A DNA stretch of 64,000 nt from Hyphomicrobium_A sp964620915 (GTDB lineage: Bacteria; Pseudomonadota; Alphaproteobacteria; Rhizobiales; Hyphomicrobiaceae), in contig CAZUKP010000002.1 in NCBI GenBank assembly GCA_964620915.1, positions 1 through 64,000 on the forward strand, read 5' to 3'. Positions 8,316 through 17,307 of this stretch are shown piece by piece (within the stretch, counting starts at the first letter, position 1; each line of letters begins with the position of its first letter). Under the pieces are notes generated by a model that saw nothing but the letters and a program-made list of their open reading frames with translations, was not told where the DNA came from and searched no databases. The position numbers were made by a program, and so were the translations under genes.

Positions 8316-11300
8316 ATGCCGAAGCGCACAGACATTCAATCGATTCTCATCATTGGAGCGGGACCCATCGTCATTGGGCAGGCCTGTGAGTTCGACTATT
8401 CGGGAACGCAGGCTTGTAAGGCGCTCAAAGAGGAAGGTTATCGGATCGTACTGGTCAACTCGAACCCAGCAACGATCATGACCGATCCCGAGCTCGCCGA
8501 CGCCACCTATGTGGAGCCGATTACGCCGGAGATTGTCGCCAAGATCATTGAGGCTGAGCGGCCAGACGCGCTGCTGCCGACGATGGGCGGGCAGACGGCG
8601 TTGAACACGGCCTTGGCGCTCGAGCAGCAAGGTGTGCTCGAGAAATTCGGGGTCGAGATGATCGGCGCTCGCGCCGAGGCCATCGACAAGGCCGAGGACC
8701 GGCAGCTTTTCCGCGAGGCAATGAAAAAGATCGGTCTTGAAACGCCACGCTCCATGTTGGCGCACGACCGCGTTGAGGCAATGGCGGCATTGGAGCACAT
8801 CGGGTTGCCGACCATCATTCGTCCGTCATTTACGCTTGGGGGAACGGGCGGCGGCATCGCCTACAATCGTGAAGAGTTTATCGAGATCATCGAACGCGGG
8901 TTGGACGCTTCACCAACCAACCAGGTTCTTGTCGAGGAGAGCGTCCTCGGCTGGAAAGAGTTCGAGATGGAAGTTGTGCGCGATCGGGCGGACAACTGCA
9001 TCATTGTGTGCTCGATCGAGAACGTCGATCCGATGGGCGTGCACACGGGCGACAGTATTACGGTTGCGCCAGCCCTGACGCTGACCGACAAAGAATATCA
9101 GATCATGCGCAACGCCTCGCTTGCCGTGCTGCGCGAGATCGGCGTCGAAACGGGCGGGTCCAACGTACAATTTGCCGTCAATCCCGACGACGGGCGGCTT
9201 GTCGTCATTGAGATGAACCCGCGTGTTTCGCGTTCATCAGCACTGGCATCAAAGGCAACGGGATTCCCGATCGCGAAAGTCGCAGCCAAGCTGGCGGTCG
9301 GCTACACGCTCGACGAACTCGCCAATGACATCACAGGTGGAGCGACGCCGGCCTCCTTCGAGCCAACGATCGACTATGTGGTCACGAAGATTCCTCGCTT
9401 CGCGTTTGAGAAATTTGCTGGCGCGGACCCAACCCTGACCACGTCGATGAAGTCGGTCGGCGAGGCAATGGCGATTGGGCGCACGTTTTCTGAAAGCGTA
9501 CAGAAGGCGTTGCGGTCGATGGAAACGGGCCTCACCGGCTTCGATGATGTGGAGCTGGAGGGCCTTGGTGCCGGCGACGACAAGAATGTTGTCCGGGCAG
9601 CGCTTTCAAAGCCAACGCCTGATCGCCTCTTGAAAGTCGCGCAAGCACTGCGCCTTGGCGTTGAACATGATCAAGTCTATGCCTCGTGCAAGATCGATCC
9701 CTGGTTCCTGGCACGACTGCAGGAAATTATCGATCAAGAAGAGCGAGTCAAAGCGCATGGGCTTCCGACCTCGGCCGAGCAGTTTCGCGCGTTGAAAGCA
9801 ATGGGCTTCTCGGACGCGCGCCTTGGCAAACTAGCCGGCCTTGGCGAAACGGAGGTTCTGGCGCAACGCCGGGCGCTCGAGGTGGGCCCCGTTTTCAAGC
9901 GGATCGACACGTGTGCGGCAGAATTCGCTGCGCCAACGGCATACATGTACTCCACATATGAGCGGGGCCTTTGGGCCGAGCCCGTTTGCGAGTCCAGCCC
10001 AAGCGAGGCGGAAAAGATCATCATTCTGGGCGGTGGTCCCAATCGGATTGGTCAGGGTATCGAATTTGATTATTGCTGCTGTCATGCCTGTTTCGCGCTC
10101 ACGGCGGCGGGCTATGAAACGATCATGATCAACTGCAACCCCGAAACCGTGTCGACGGACTACGACACTTCGGACCGGCTCTATTTTGAACCGTTGACCG
10201 CCGAAGACGTTCTGGAAATTATTGCCAAGGAACAGTCGCGCGGGAGTGTAAAGGGCGTGATTGTACAATTTGGCGGTCAGACGCCTTTGAAGTTGGCCGC
10301 CGCTCTCGAGGCTGCGGGTGTGCCGATCCTGGGAACCTCGCCAGATGCGATTGACCTTGCCGAGGACCGGGATCGTTTCAATGTGTTGGTCGATAAGCTC
10401 GGCCTGCAACAGCCGGAAAGCGGTATTGCCGGGACGCCGCACGAAGCGCGCGAAGTCGCAGACAATATTGGGTATCCAGTGGTCATCCGGCCGTCATATG
10501 TGCTCGGCGGGCGTGCGATGGAGATCGTGCACGATGGTGCCGAACTCGATCGCTATATCACGCGGTTGTCGGCAACGCTCGATCAGCCATCAGAGCTTGT
10601 CGTGTCCAACAAACGGCCGCTCTTGATCGACCGATACTTGAGCGATGCCGTCGAAGTCGATGTCGATTGTCTTGCTGATGGCACGGATACGTTCGTGGCT
10701 GGTATCATGGAGCACATTGAAGAGGCTGGGATCCATTCCGGCGATAGTGCGTGTTCGCTGCCGCCACATTCGCTTGCGCCCGACGTCATCGTGGAACTCG
10801 AACGCCAGACGCAAGAACTCGCGCGCGCGCTCAATGTTATTGGTCTGATGAATGTGCAGTTCGCGATCAAGGATGGAAAAGTCTATATCCTTGAGGTGAA
10901 CCCGCGTGCGAGCCGGACGGTTCCCTTCGTCGCCAAGGTGATCGGAAAGCCGGTTGCGGCGATCGCGGCCGAAATCATGGCGGGCAAGAAGTTGCAGACC
11001 TTTGGGCTGACGCGGCCGCTGTTCTCACACGTTGCCGTCAAGGAAGCCGTATTTCCCTTCGCACGGTTCCCCGGCGTCGACCCGATTTTGGGACCGGAGA
11101 TGCGCTCCACCGGCGAGGTGATGGGAATCGACAGCGACTTCGCCTTGGCCTTCTGTAAGAGCCAGTTGGGATCGGGCCAGCGTTTGCCGTTGGGAGGCAC
11201 CGTGTTCGTCTCGGTTAAGGATGCCGACAAGGATCCGGTGGTGGCGCCCGTGAAGCAGCTTGAAGCGATGGGTTTCAAGATTATTGCGACGCGGGGCACG

Positions 11301-11597
11301 AAGCGCCACTTGGAGGCCAATGGCGTAGAGTGTCAGACCATCAACAAGGTGCTGGAAGGACGGCCCCACATTGTAGACGCCATGAAGAATGAGGACGTCC
11401 ACCTCGTTATTAACACCACGGCCGGGGCCAAGGCGCTTTCGGATAGCAAGGACATCAGGCGGACCGCCTTGCTTCATCACATTCCGTATTATACAACTCT
11501 AGCCGGTGCGGTCGCGGTCACGCGGGCGATTAAAGCCCTCAAGGCGGGCACCCTGAATGTCGCGCCTTTGCAAAGCTTCGTGACGCGCGCATCCTAA
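8316..11597 (+). CDS. carB: Carbamoyl-phosphate synthase large subunit CarB
   Basis: The synthetase subunit that makes carbamoyl phosphate from bicarbonate, ammonia and two ATP. Its 1093 residues show the expected internal duplication of two ATP-grasp halves: the first opens with ILIIGAGPIVIGQACEFDYSG and the second with IIILGGGPNRIGQGIEFDYC near residue 570. Oligomerisation (about 400-550) and C-terminal MGS-like allosteric (about 940-1090) regions are present. The ATG at 8316 (MPKRTDIQSI) is preceded by AAAAGG at a good distance; the open frame extends 18 codons upstream without family similarity. greA follows on the same strand after 114 bases. Confidence 0.97.
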   Translation: MPKRTDIQSILIIGAGPIVIGQACEFDYSGTQACKALKEEGYRIVLVNSNPATIMTDPELADATYVEPITPEIVAKIIEAERPDALLPTMGGQTALNTALALEQQGVLEKFGVEMIGARAEAIDKAEDRQLFREAMKKIGLETPRSMLAHDRVEAMAALEHIGLPTIIRPSFTLGGTGGGIAYNREEFIEIIERGLDASPTNQVLVEESVLGWKEFEMEVVRDRADNCIIVCSIENVDPMGVHTGDSITVAPALTLTDKEYQIMRNASLAVLREIGVETGGSNVQFAVNPDDGRLVVIEMNPRVSRSSALASKATGFPIAKVAAKLAVGYTLDELANDITGGATPASFEPTIDYVVTKIPRFAFEKFAGADPTLTTSMKSVGEAMAIGRTFSESVQKALRSMETGLTGFDDVELEGLGAGDDKNVVRAALSKPTPDRLLKVAQALRLGVEHDQVYASCKIDPWFLARLQEIIDQEERVKAHGLPTSAEQFRALKAMGFSDARLGKLAGLGETEVLAQRRALEVGPVFKRIDTCAAEFAAPTAYMYSTYERGLWAEPVCESSPSEAEKIIILGGGPNRIGQGIEFDYCCCHACFALTAAGYETIMINCNPETVSTDYDTSDRLYFEPLTAEDVLEIIAKEQSRGSVKGVIVQFGGQTPLKLAAALEAAGVPILGTSPDAIDLAEDRDRFNVLVDKLGLQQPESGIAGTPHEAREVADNIGYPVVIRPSYVLGGRAMEIVHDGAELDRYITRLSATLDQPSELVVSNKRPLLIDRYLSDAVEVDVDCLADGTDTFVAGIMEHIEEAGIHSGDSACSLPPHSLAPDVIVELERQTQELARALNVIGLMNVQFAIKDGKVYILEVNPRASRTVPFVAKVIGKPVAAIAAEIMAGKKLQTFGLTRPLFSHVAVKEAVFPFARFPGVDPILGPEMRSTGEVMGIDSDFALAFCKSQLGSGQRLPLGGTVFVSVKDADKDPVVAPVKQLEAMGFKIIATRGTKRHLEANGVECQTINKVLEGRPHIVDAMKNEDVHLVINTTAGAKALSDSKDIRRTALLHHIPYYTTLAGAVAVTRAIKALKAGTLNVAPLQSFVTRAS

Positions 11598-11663
11598 CCC
11601 AATGAGCCGCCCGGCCGTGCAAACGGGGGTGGACTGCTCCATTTAGAGTAGACAGACCGCAAA

Positions 11664-11697
11664 CATAGGTGGTCCCGGCGACTGCGCCGGGCCTATG
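11664..11697 (+). promoter_or_regulatory. Strong stem-loop immediately upstream of greA
   Basis: CATAGG (11664-11669) and CCCGGCG (11674-11680) pair with CGCCGGG (11685-11691) and CCTATG (11692-11697), giving a 13-bp stem with a four-base bulge on the 5' arm and an ACTG loop. The 3' arm runs straight into GGGAGA, the likely greA ribosome binding site. There is no T-run. A role in greA translation or in processing of a carB-greA transcript is an inference. Confidence 0.5.
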
Positions 11698-11711
11698 GGA
11701 GATGTTAGAAG

Positions 11712-12191
11712 ATGACGATGGAACGGGTGCCGATGACCATTGAGGGATTCAAGTCCCTCGAGATCGAGCTTCATCGCCTGAAATCGGAAGAACGCCCGCG
11801 CATCATTCAACAGATAATGGAAGCTCGCGCGCATGGCGATCTGTCAGAGAACGCTGAGTACCATGCTGCCAAAGAGGCGCAGGGCTTCAATGAAGCGCGC
11901 GTTGCCGAATTGGAAGACCGTATCAGCCGCGCTGATGTCATTGACACCTCCACCCTGTCCGGGAAAACGGTCAAGTTCGGGGCGACTGTAACTCTTGTCG
12001 ACGAGGACACCGAAGAGAAGGTCAAGTACAGGATCGTGGGTGACTTCGAGGCCAATGTTCGTGAGGGCAAAATTTCCATCTCCTCGCCGATCGCCCGCGC
12101 GCTGATCGGCAAGTCGAAGAATGAGACGGCCGAAGTGATGACGCCCAAGGGAGCGCGTTCCTACGAGATCTTGAAGATCGAGTGGAAGTGA
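11712..12191 (+). CDS. greA: Transcription elongation factor GreA
   Basis: Rescues backtracked RNA polymerase by stimulating cleavage of the extruded 3' RNA end. The 159-residue protein has the N-terminal coiled coil (about 12-80) with the acidic tip motif around HGDLSENAEYHAAKE, whose Asp-Glu pair reaches the polymerase active site, and a C-terminal FKBP-like domain (about 85-158; ISISSPIARALIGKSKNE). The start at 11712 gives MTMERVPMT; the ATG at 11718 (MERVPMT) is an equally good family fit. A strong hairpin sits directly upstream. Confidence 0.96.
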   Translation: MTMERVPMTIEGFKSLEIELHRLKSEERPRIIQQIMEARAHGDLSENAEYHAAKEAQGFNEARVAELEDRISRADVIDTSTLSGKTVKFGATVTLVDEDTEEKVKYRIVGDFEANVREGKISISSPIARALIGKSKNETAEVMTPKGARSYEILKIEWK

Positions 12192-12236
12192 TTCCGACCC
12201 TTTGCACGCATGGTGATCGGCGCGCGTAACTGTCTA

Positions 12237-12725
12237 CTAGACTGTTGGCTCACTCGGAGCGGGAATGGGCACGCCCGGCTCGCGCTTGGCTCTGCGGATC
12301 GTCAGGAATGTCTTGATGCTTGCCACGTTCGGAGCAGCCGTCAGTTCGGTCAAAACAAAATCCTGGAACGCCGGCAAATCGGGCGCCACACACTTGAGCA
12401 TGTAATCGCTCTCGCCTGACAGCATGTAGGCCTCGCGGACCAATGGCCAGGACAGCACCAAATTCTCGAAAGCGCGCAACTCGGCTTCGGCCTGATTGTG
12501 CAGTCCGACCATGGCAAATGCCGTGAGATCGAAACCCAAGGCCGCTTCATCGAGGAGGACCGTATAGCCTGCGATCAATCCGGCCTCCTCGAGTGCGCGC
12601 ACGCGCCGCAAACAGGGCGGAGCGGAGAGGCCAACCCGTCCGGCCAGTGCAACGTTCGTGATGTGGCCATCGGCCTGCAGTTCTTTGAGGATGCGCCAGT
12701 CGATGGCGTCAAGGCGGATGGGCAT
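12237..12725 (-). CDS. Lrp/AsnC family transcriptional regulator
   Basis: A 162-residue feast/famine regulator. The N-terminal winged helix covers about residues 1-65 (LDAIDWRILKELQADGHIT, then LAGRVGLSAPPCLRRVRALE as the recognition segment). A C-terminal RAM/AsnC ligand-binding domain follows (about 70-150; AYMLSGESDYMLKCVAPDL). Such proteins usually sense amino acids and form octamers. The ATG at 12725 (MPIRLDAIDW) fits the family; a GTG one codon upstream is possible. It is divergent from the ELM1-family gene, but no target can be assigned from the sequence. Confidence 0.92.
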   Translation of the reverse strand: MPIRLDAIDWRILKELQADGHITNVALAGRVGLSAPPCLRRVRALEEAGLIAGYTVLLDEAALGFDLTAFAMVGLHNQAEAELRAFENLVLSWPLVREAYMLSGESDYMLKCVAPDLPAFQDFVLTELTAAPNVASIKTFLTIRRAKREPGVPIPAPSEPTV

Positions 12726-12900
12726 CACAAGGGCTTTCTGGCAAGGCACCGGCGCGCTGCCATTGAATAGCCCCGCCTGATCCAACGCCGCAACCTGTGT
12801 GTTCGGGCAATTTATCCTCACGTGCCATTATTCTGCGGATGAGATAGCCCATCGCAAGGAGAGTGGACACCCGTCCCACAAGCAGTGAATAAGAGCCTCG

Positions 12901-13923
12901 ATGGACAAAAGAGCACAAGGCGCCAGAAGCCCAGGCCCGCTTTCAGGTGCACGTGCCTGGCTCATTACTGCCGGGATGGCGGGGATGGATGTTCAGGTAC
13001 GCGGTGTCGCGGAGGCGCTTGGGCTCGACTATGAGATCAAGCACGTCAACCCACGCGGCATTTGGAAATTGGCCGCGCCGTGGGGACCTGTCGCGCCCTC
13101 TGCGCACTTCGGCCGGCCGGGCACACAGTTTGCACCGCCATGGCCCGATGTCGCCATCTCGCTGGGTCGGCGCAGTGTCCCTTATTTGAAGGCGCTCAGG
13201 CGAGCGGCAGGCGAGGCTGTCTTTGCAATCCAGATGCTCGACACCAGGGCGGGCCTTGGTGTGGCCGACGTCATCTGGGTCCCCGAGCACGACCAGTTGC
13301 GAGGTGCGAACGTCATCACGACACCAACGGCGCCGCACAGTTTTACCGCGCAACGACTGGCCGAACTGCGCAGCACGATCCCGCCGGAGATTGCGGCCCT
13401 TCCCCACCCGCGCGTTGCCGTCATCCTCGGCGGCAAGAACGGGATCTACAAGTTTTCGACCGTCGACGACACGAGATTGGCAGGAGCTCTGCGCTCGATC
13501 GGGGCACTAGGTGCAAGTTTCCTCATAACGCCATCCCGGCGCACTCACGAAGGGTTCCTCGATGTTGTAGACGAGGCAACGAAGGCGTTTCCGCGAATCC
13601 TTTGGAAAGGCGAGGGGGCGAACCCTTATCCTGACTTCCTTGCTCATGCCGATCTGTTCATGGTGACGGCCGACAGTGTGAACATGGTCGGTGAGGCTTG
13701 TGCGACCGGGCGGCCCGTACTCGTGTTCAAGCCATCAGGAGGGTCGGCAAAGTTTCACCGCTTCCATGCCGCTTTAGAGAGCCGGGGGGCAACGAGGGAA
13801 TTGCCAGACCATCTGGAAGCGATACCGTCCTGGAACTATGAGCCGTTGCAGTCAGCCCAAGAGATAGCGGTCGAAATCGAACGGCGCTGGTGCGAGCGCC
13901 AAGCGGCGGGCGGGGGTCTGTAG
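12901..13923 (+). CDS. Mitochondrial fission ELM1 family protein (DUF1022)
   Basis: A 340-residue protein of the family shared by alphaproteobacteria and plant ELM1, which in plants recruits dynamin to mitochondria. Its build resembles a GT-B glycosyltransferase: an N-terminal half with GMAGMDVQVRGVAEALGLDY and a C-terminal half with AVILGGKNGIYKF, then FMVTADSVNMVGEACATGRPVLVF, a stretch typical of nucleotide-sugar binding. The bacterial function is not established. The stop TAG at 13921-13923 is three bases ahead of the TTG start of the CPBP gene, so the two are probably translated together. The ATG at 12901 lacks a strong ribosome binding site. Confidence 0.85.
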   Translation: MDKRAQGARSPGPLSGARAWLITAGMAGMDVQVRGVAEALGLDYEIKHVNPRGIWKLAAPWGPVAPSAHFGRPGTQFAPPWPDVAISLGRRSVPYLKALRRAAGEAVFAIQMLDTRAGLGVADVIWVPEHDQLRGANVITTPTAPHSFTAQRLAELRSTIPPEIAALPHPRVAVILGGKNGIYKFSTVDDTRLAGALRSIGALGASFLITPSRRTHEGFLDVVDEATKAFPRILWKGEGANPYPDFLAHADLFMVTADSVNMVGEACATGRPVLVFKPSGGSAKFHRFHAALESRGATRELPDHLEAIPSWNYEPLQSAQEIAVEIERRWCERQAAGGGL

Positions 13924-13926
13924 CTC

Positions 13927-14652
13927 TTGGCGAACTTTTTCTTTCCCAAAGAACCGCTGACCGCAGGCGGGACGCTTTCGGTGGCACATCCCTCACCGTT
14001 GCGACGAGTCTGGTTGCTCATCGAAATGATCGTCCTGTTCATTGGGGCGCCGCTTGCCATGGTGTTGGCGGTTCATGACCATCGCCTGCCGGTCTTTATT
14101 GCGCTGCTTCCGGTCCTTGGTGTTGTGCTCCTGCTCCTCTTACTGGACCGGACTTTTTCACTTAGGCGCGAGTTAAGCCGCGGCTTTGGTGTGCTGACGC
14201 TGCTTTCGATTCTGGGCGTGTTTGCCGTAGGGGGCGGTATCGTCGCGTATTATGTGGCGCACTATCATCCCCATTGGTTCTTGGAGTTTCCGCGCAACAG
14301 ACCGGAGACCTACCGGCTCATCCTGCTGCTCTATCCGTGGATGTCCGTTGTTCCCCAGGAACTCGTCTACAGGACGTTCTATTTCCACCGCTATGGCGTG
14401 CTCTTTGGTAGAGCCTGGTGGCTTGCCATAGCACTCAATGGCGTCTTGTTCGGGTTCGGCCACATCGTGATCGGCACACAGCTTGCGATGCTCGGGACAA
14501 TGGCAACAGGCACCTTATTTGCCATTCGCTATGCCATCACACGCTCGTTCTGGGCAGTTTTCATCGAACATACGCTGTGGGGCATGCTCGTCTTTACGGT
14601 CGGATTGGGCCGGTTCTTCTTTACGGGCGTTTCCGTCCTACATTGGAGGTAG
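13927..14652 (+). CDS. CPBP-family (CAAX-like) intramembrane protease homologue
   Basis: A 241-residue integral membrane protein with about six or seven hydrophobic segments. The three family motifs are visible: QELVYR at 144-149, with a following FYFHR; FGFGHIV with H179; and FIEHTLWG with E214/H215. In most family members motif 1 reads EExxxR; here the first Glu is Gln144, which may alter or abolish the usual glutamic-protease activity. Start is the TTG at 13927, just after the ELM1-family stop. A later GTG at 13981 is possible but would trim a plausible cytosolic N-terminus. Coupling to the ELM1-family gene suggests a joint role at the envelope. Confidence 0.75.
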   Translation: MANFFFPKEPLTAGGTLSVAHPSPLRRVWLLIEMIVLFIGAPLAMVLAVHDHRLPVFIALLPVLGVVLLLLLLDRTFSLRRELSRGFGVLTLLSILGVFAVGGGIVAYYVAHYHPHWFLEFPRNRPETYRLILLLYPWMSVVPQELVYRTFYFHRYGVLFGRAWWLAIALNGVLFGFGHIVIGTQLAMLGTMATGTLFAIRYAITRSFWAVFIEHTLWGMLVFTVGLGRFFFTGVSVLHWR

Positions 14653-14741
14653 CGGCAGCATGACGGATTGAGCCTTCCGCGCCGATCGGATAGAAAGCCG
14701 CTGCTCCCAACACCAAACCTCTCTGAGAAGGCGCCGATCGC

Positions 14742-16403
14742 ATGGCTACGCCGCAGTACGTCTATCACATGTCGAATCTCTCCAAGACCTATCCGGGGGG
14801 CAAACAGGTCCTGAAGGACATCTCGTTGTCTTTTCTACCTGGTGCCAAAATTGGCGTTGTGGGCCTCAACGGCGCGGGCAAATCAACGCTGTTGAAGATC
14901 ATGGCGGGTCAGATTGGCGACTATGTCGGCGAGGCGTGGGCCGCTGACGGGATCAAAGTCGGATACCTGCCTCAGGAGCCGGAACTGGATTCCGAAAAGG
15001 ACGTGCTCGGTAACGCCATGGAGGGTGTCGCCGAGAAGAAGGAGCTAGTCGATCGCTTTAACGAGCTAGCAGCCAACTATTCCGAGGAAACCGCGGACGA
15101 GATGGCTAAGCTGCAAGATAAAATCGATGCCCAAGACCTTTGGGACCTCGATACGCAGGTCGAGCAGGCTCTTGATGCGCTGCGCTGTCCGCCGGGCGAT
15201 GGCGAGGTTGCAAACCTATCGGGTGGTGAGAAGCGCCGTGTGGCGTTGACGCGGCTGCTTTTGTCGAAGCCAGACATTCTGCTGCTCGATGAGCCGACGA
15301 ACCACCTGGACGCTGAAAGCGTGGCTTGGCTCGAGCGCTACCTGAAGGAATACCCCGGCTGCGTGATCCTGGTCACGCATGACCGCTACTTCCTCGACAA
15401 CATCACCTCGTGGACGCTGGAATTGGATCGCGGTGAGGGTGTTCCCTACAAGGGTAATTACTCAAGTTGGCTGGAGCAGAAGGCAAAGCGACTAGAGGTG
15501 GAAAAGGGCCAGGAGGAAGCTCGCCAGCGTACGTTGAAGCGCGAGCTGGAATGGATCCGCTCCTCGCCCAAGGCGCGCCAAGCCAAGTCCAAGGCACGCT
15601 ATCAAGCTTACGACAAGCTTGCCGCCGAGGCGGCACGCGAGGACGTCGGCAAGGCCTCGCTGCAGATCGCTGCGGGACAGCGGCTCGGGGATTTGGTCGT
15701 CGACGTAGATGGACTCTCCAAGGCCTTTGGTGACCGATTGTTGATCGACGATCTGTCGTTCAAGCTTCCGCCCGGCGGCATCGTCGGTGTCATCGGTCCC
15801 AATGGCGCGGGTAAGACGACGCTGTTCAAGATGATCACCGGACAGGAGAAGCCCGATGGCGGCTCCATTCGCCTCGGTGACACGGTGAAGATCTCCTACG
15901 TTGATCAGAGCCGCAGCCACCTCGACGACAAGAAGACCGTGTGGGAGGAAATTTCAGGCGGCCTCGACCAGATGCTACTCGGTGGCAAAAAGGAAGTCCC
16001 GAGTCGCGCCTATTGCGGCTGGTTCAACTTCAAGGGCGCCGACCAGCAAAAGAAGGTGGGGCTCTTGTCGGGTGGTGAGCGCAACCGCGTGCACCTTGCC
16101 AAGCTCCTAAAGGAGGGCGGCAACTTGTTGCTGCTCGACGAACCGACCAACGATCTCGACACCGAGACTTTGGGCGCGCTCGAGGCGGCTCTGGAAGATT
16201 TTGCCGGCTGCGCCGTCATAATCAGCCACGATCGGTTCTTTTTGGACCGCATGGCCACCCACATTCTTGCCTTCGAGGGCGATAGCCACGTGGAGTGGTT
16301 TGAAGGCAATTTCGCCGACTACGAAGAGGACAAGAAGCGCCGGCTGGGCGACGCTTCTGTCGAGCCCCACCGCATCAAGTTCAAGCGCTTTGAGCGCAGT
16401 TGA
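14742..16403 (+). CDS. ettA: Energy-dependent translational throttle protein EttA (ABC-F ATPase)
   Basis: A 553-residue soluble ABC-F protein that binds the ribosomal E site and gates entry into elongation according to the ATP/ADP ratio. Two ATPase domains are complete: Walker A GLNGAGKST (41-49) and GPNGAGKTT (about 350), signatures NLSGGEKRRVAL and LLSGGERNRVHL, and Walker B LLLLDEPTNHLD and LLLLDEPTNDLD. The inter-domain linker (about 240-310, rich in Lys, Arg and Glu) is the P-site tRNA-interaction motif. The characteristic IGDYVGEAWAADG segment belongs to the EttA arm. No transmembrane segments are present, as expected. It appears monocistronic. Confidence 0.95.
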   Translation: MATPQYVYHMSNLSKTYPGGKQVLKDISLSFLPGAKIGVVGLNGAGKSTLLKIMAGQIGDYVGEAWAADGIKVGYLPQEPELDSEKDVLGNAMEGVAEKKELVDRFNELAANYSEETADEMAKLQDKIDAQDLWDLDTQVEQALDALRCPPGDGEVANLSGGEKRRVALTRLLLSKPDILLLDEPTNHLDAESVAWLERYLKEYPGCVILVTHDRYFLDNITSWTLELDRGEGVPYKGNYSSWLEQKAKRLEVEKGQEEARQRTLKRELEWIRSSPKARQAKSKARYQAYDKLAAEAAREDVGKASLQIAAGQRLGDLVVDVDGLSKAFGDRLLIDDLSFKLPPGGIVGVIGPNGAGKTTLFKMITGQEKPDGGSIRLGDTVKISYVDQSRSHLDDKKTVWEEISGGLDQMLLGGKKEVPSRAYCGWFNFKGADQQKKVGLLSGGERNRVHLAKLLKEGGNLLLLDEPTNDLDTETLGALEAALEDFAGCAVIISHDRFFLDRMATHILAFEGDSHVEWFEGNFADYEEDKKRRLGDASVEPHRIKFKRFERS

Positions 16404-16461
16404 TAGGCGCGGGATCGCCGACGCGGGCGCAATCCCCGCTCGATTGGGTCGCAGGCGCAGA

Positions 16462-16475
16462 CTGATCTACGTCAA
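16462..16475 (+). promoter_or_regulatory. FNR/FixK-like box ahead of the TauE/SafE-type gene
   Basis: CTGATCTACGTCAA matches the TTGA-N6-TCAA pattern of FNR/FixK-type regulators at seven of eight defined positions. It is centred about 78 bases before the start codon at 16547. With a class II geometry (-41.5) the start of transcription would fall near 16510, with TATTTG at 16497-16502 as a possible -10. This is a pattern match only. Confidence 0.35.
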
Positions 16476-16546
16476 GGCGTAGTCCAGGGGCACTGCTATT
16501 TGGACTAGGGCCAAGCATCGACGAACGATCAGAGCGTTCACCTTAA

Positions 16547-17248
16547 ATGGAAGTCAATGAATACAGTCTGCTGGGCGGCGTGCTGCTGGGGCTCGCCAGC
16601 TCTTTGCACTGTGCCGCCATGTGCGGCGGCATCGCTTCTGGCGTGGTGTTCATGTTCGATCCCAAGAGTGCTGGGGATCGGTTGCGCGTGCTCATGACCG
16701 CGCAAGCGGGCCGCATCTGCTCTTACGTGATTGCCGGCGGCATCTTGGGCGCTGCAGGGGCGGAACTTTACGGACTTTTCAACCAGGAGGCCGCTTATCG
16801 GCTTCTGCAATGGGCAGGTGCCGTCACTCTGATGTGGATTGGCTTGTCGGTTGCCGGCATCTTGCCGTCTCTAGCTGGTCTTGATCGCTACGTCGCGGCC
16901 TTCTCATCGAGAATGAGCCGAATGCTCTCGGGCCTGCGCAAATACACCGTTGCAGGACCCTTCGTCTCTGGACTGACGTGGGGCATCGTTCCATGCCCAA
17001 TGGTTTATGCTGCGCTGTTCACTGCAACGCTGACGGGCTCCCTTGCCGGCGGTGTCACACTGATGGCTGGGTTTGGCCTTGGCACGCTGCCGTCGGTCAC
17101 CGCTACGGCGTTCGGTGTAACGACGCTCGCGCGCGTTGAGGCCCGGGGATTGGCTCGGGGCATTATTGGTCTAGCGATTGCCGTCTTGGGCTTTTCGACG
17201 GTTTATCCCTCAAGCCCGACGGCAGGATTGCTCTGTCTCACACCATGA
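16547..17248 (+). CDS. TauE/SafE-type membrane protein with HCxxMCGG motif
   Basis: A 233-residue protein with about six membrane segments. The opening SSLHCAAMCGG (C22, C26) and the later WGIVPCPMVY (one Cys after a Pro-rich turn) mark the DsbD/UreH-like branch often annotated as sulfite exporter TauE/SafE. Close relatives are commonly found next to cbb3 oxidase assembly genes and are suspected of copper or thiol handling, so sulfite export is uncertain. No oxidase genes are in this window. An FNR/FixK-like box lies upstream, which would suit an oxygen-regulated role. The C-terminus ends abruptly at 17248, shortly after the last hydrophobic segment. Confidence 0.75.
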   Translation: MEVNEYSLLGGVLLGLASSLHCAAMCGGIASGVVFMFDPKSAGDRLRVLMTAQAGRICSYVIAGGILGAAGAELYGLFNQEAAYRLLQWAGAVTLMWIGLSVAGILPSLAGLDRYVAAFSSRMSRMLSGLRKYTVAGPFVSGLTWGIVPCPMVYAALFTATLTGSLAGGVTLMAGFGLGTLPSVTATAFGVTTLARVEARGLARGIIGLAIAVLGFSTVYPSSPTAGLLCLTP

Positions 17249-17307
17249 GGGCCAGAGCCAGCGCGATCGCGCGAAGCTGAAATGAAATTGCAGGGCTCGC
17301 GTGCTCG

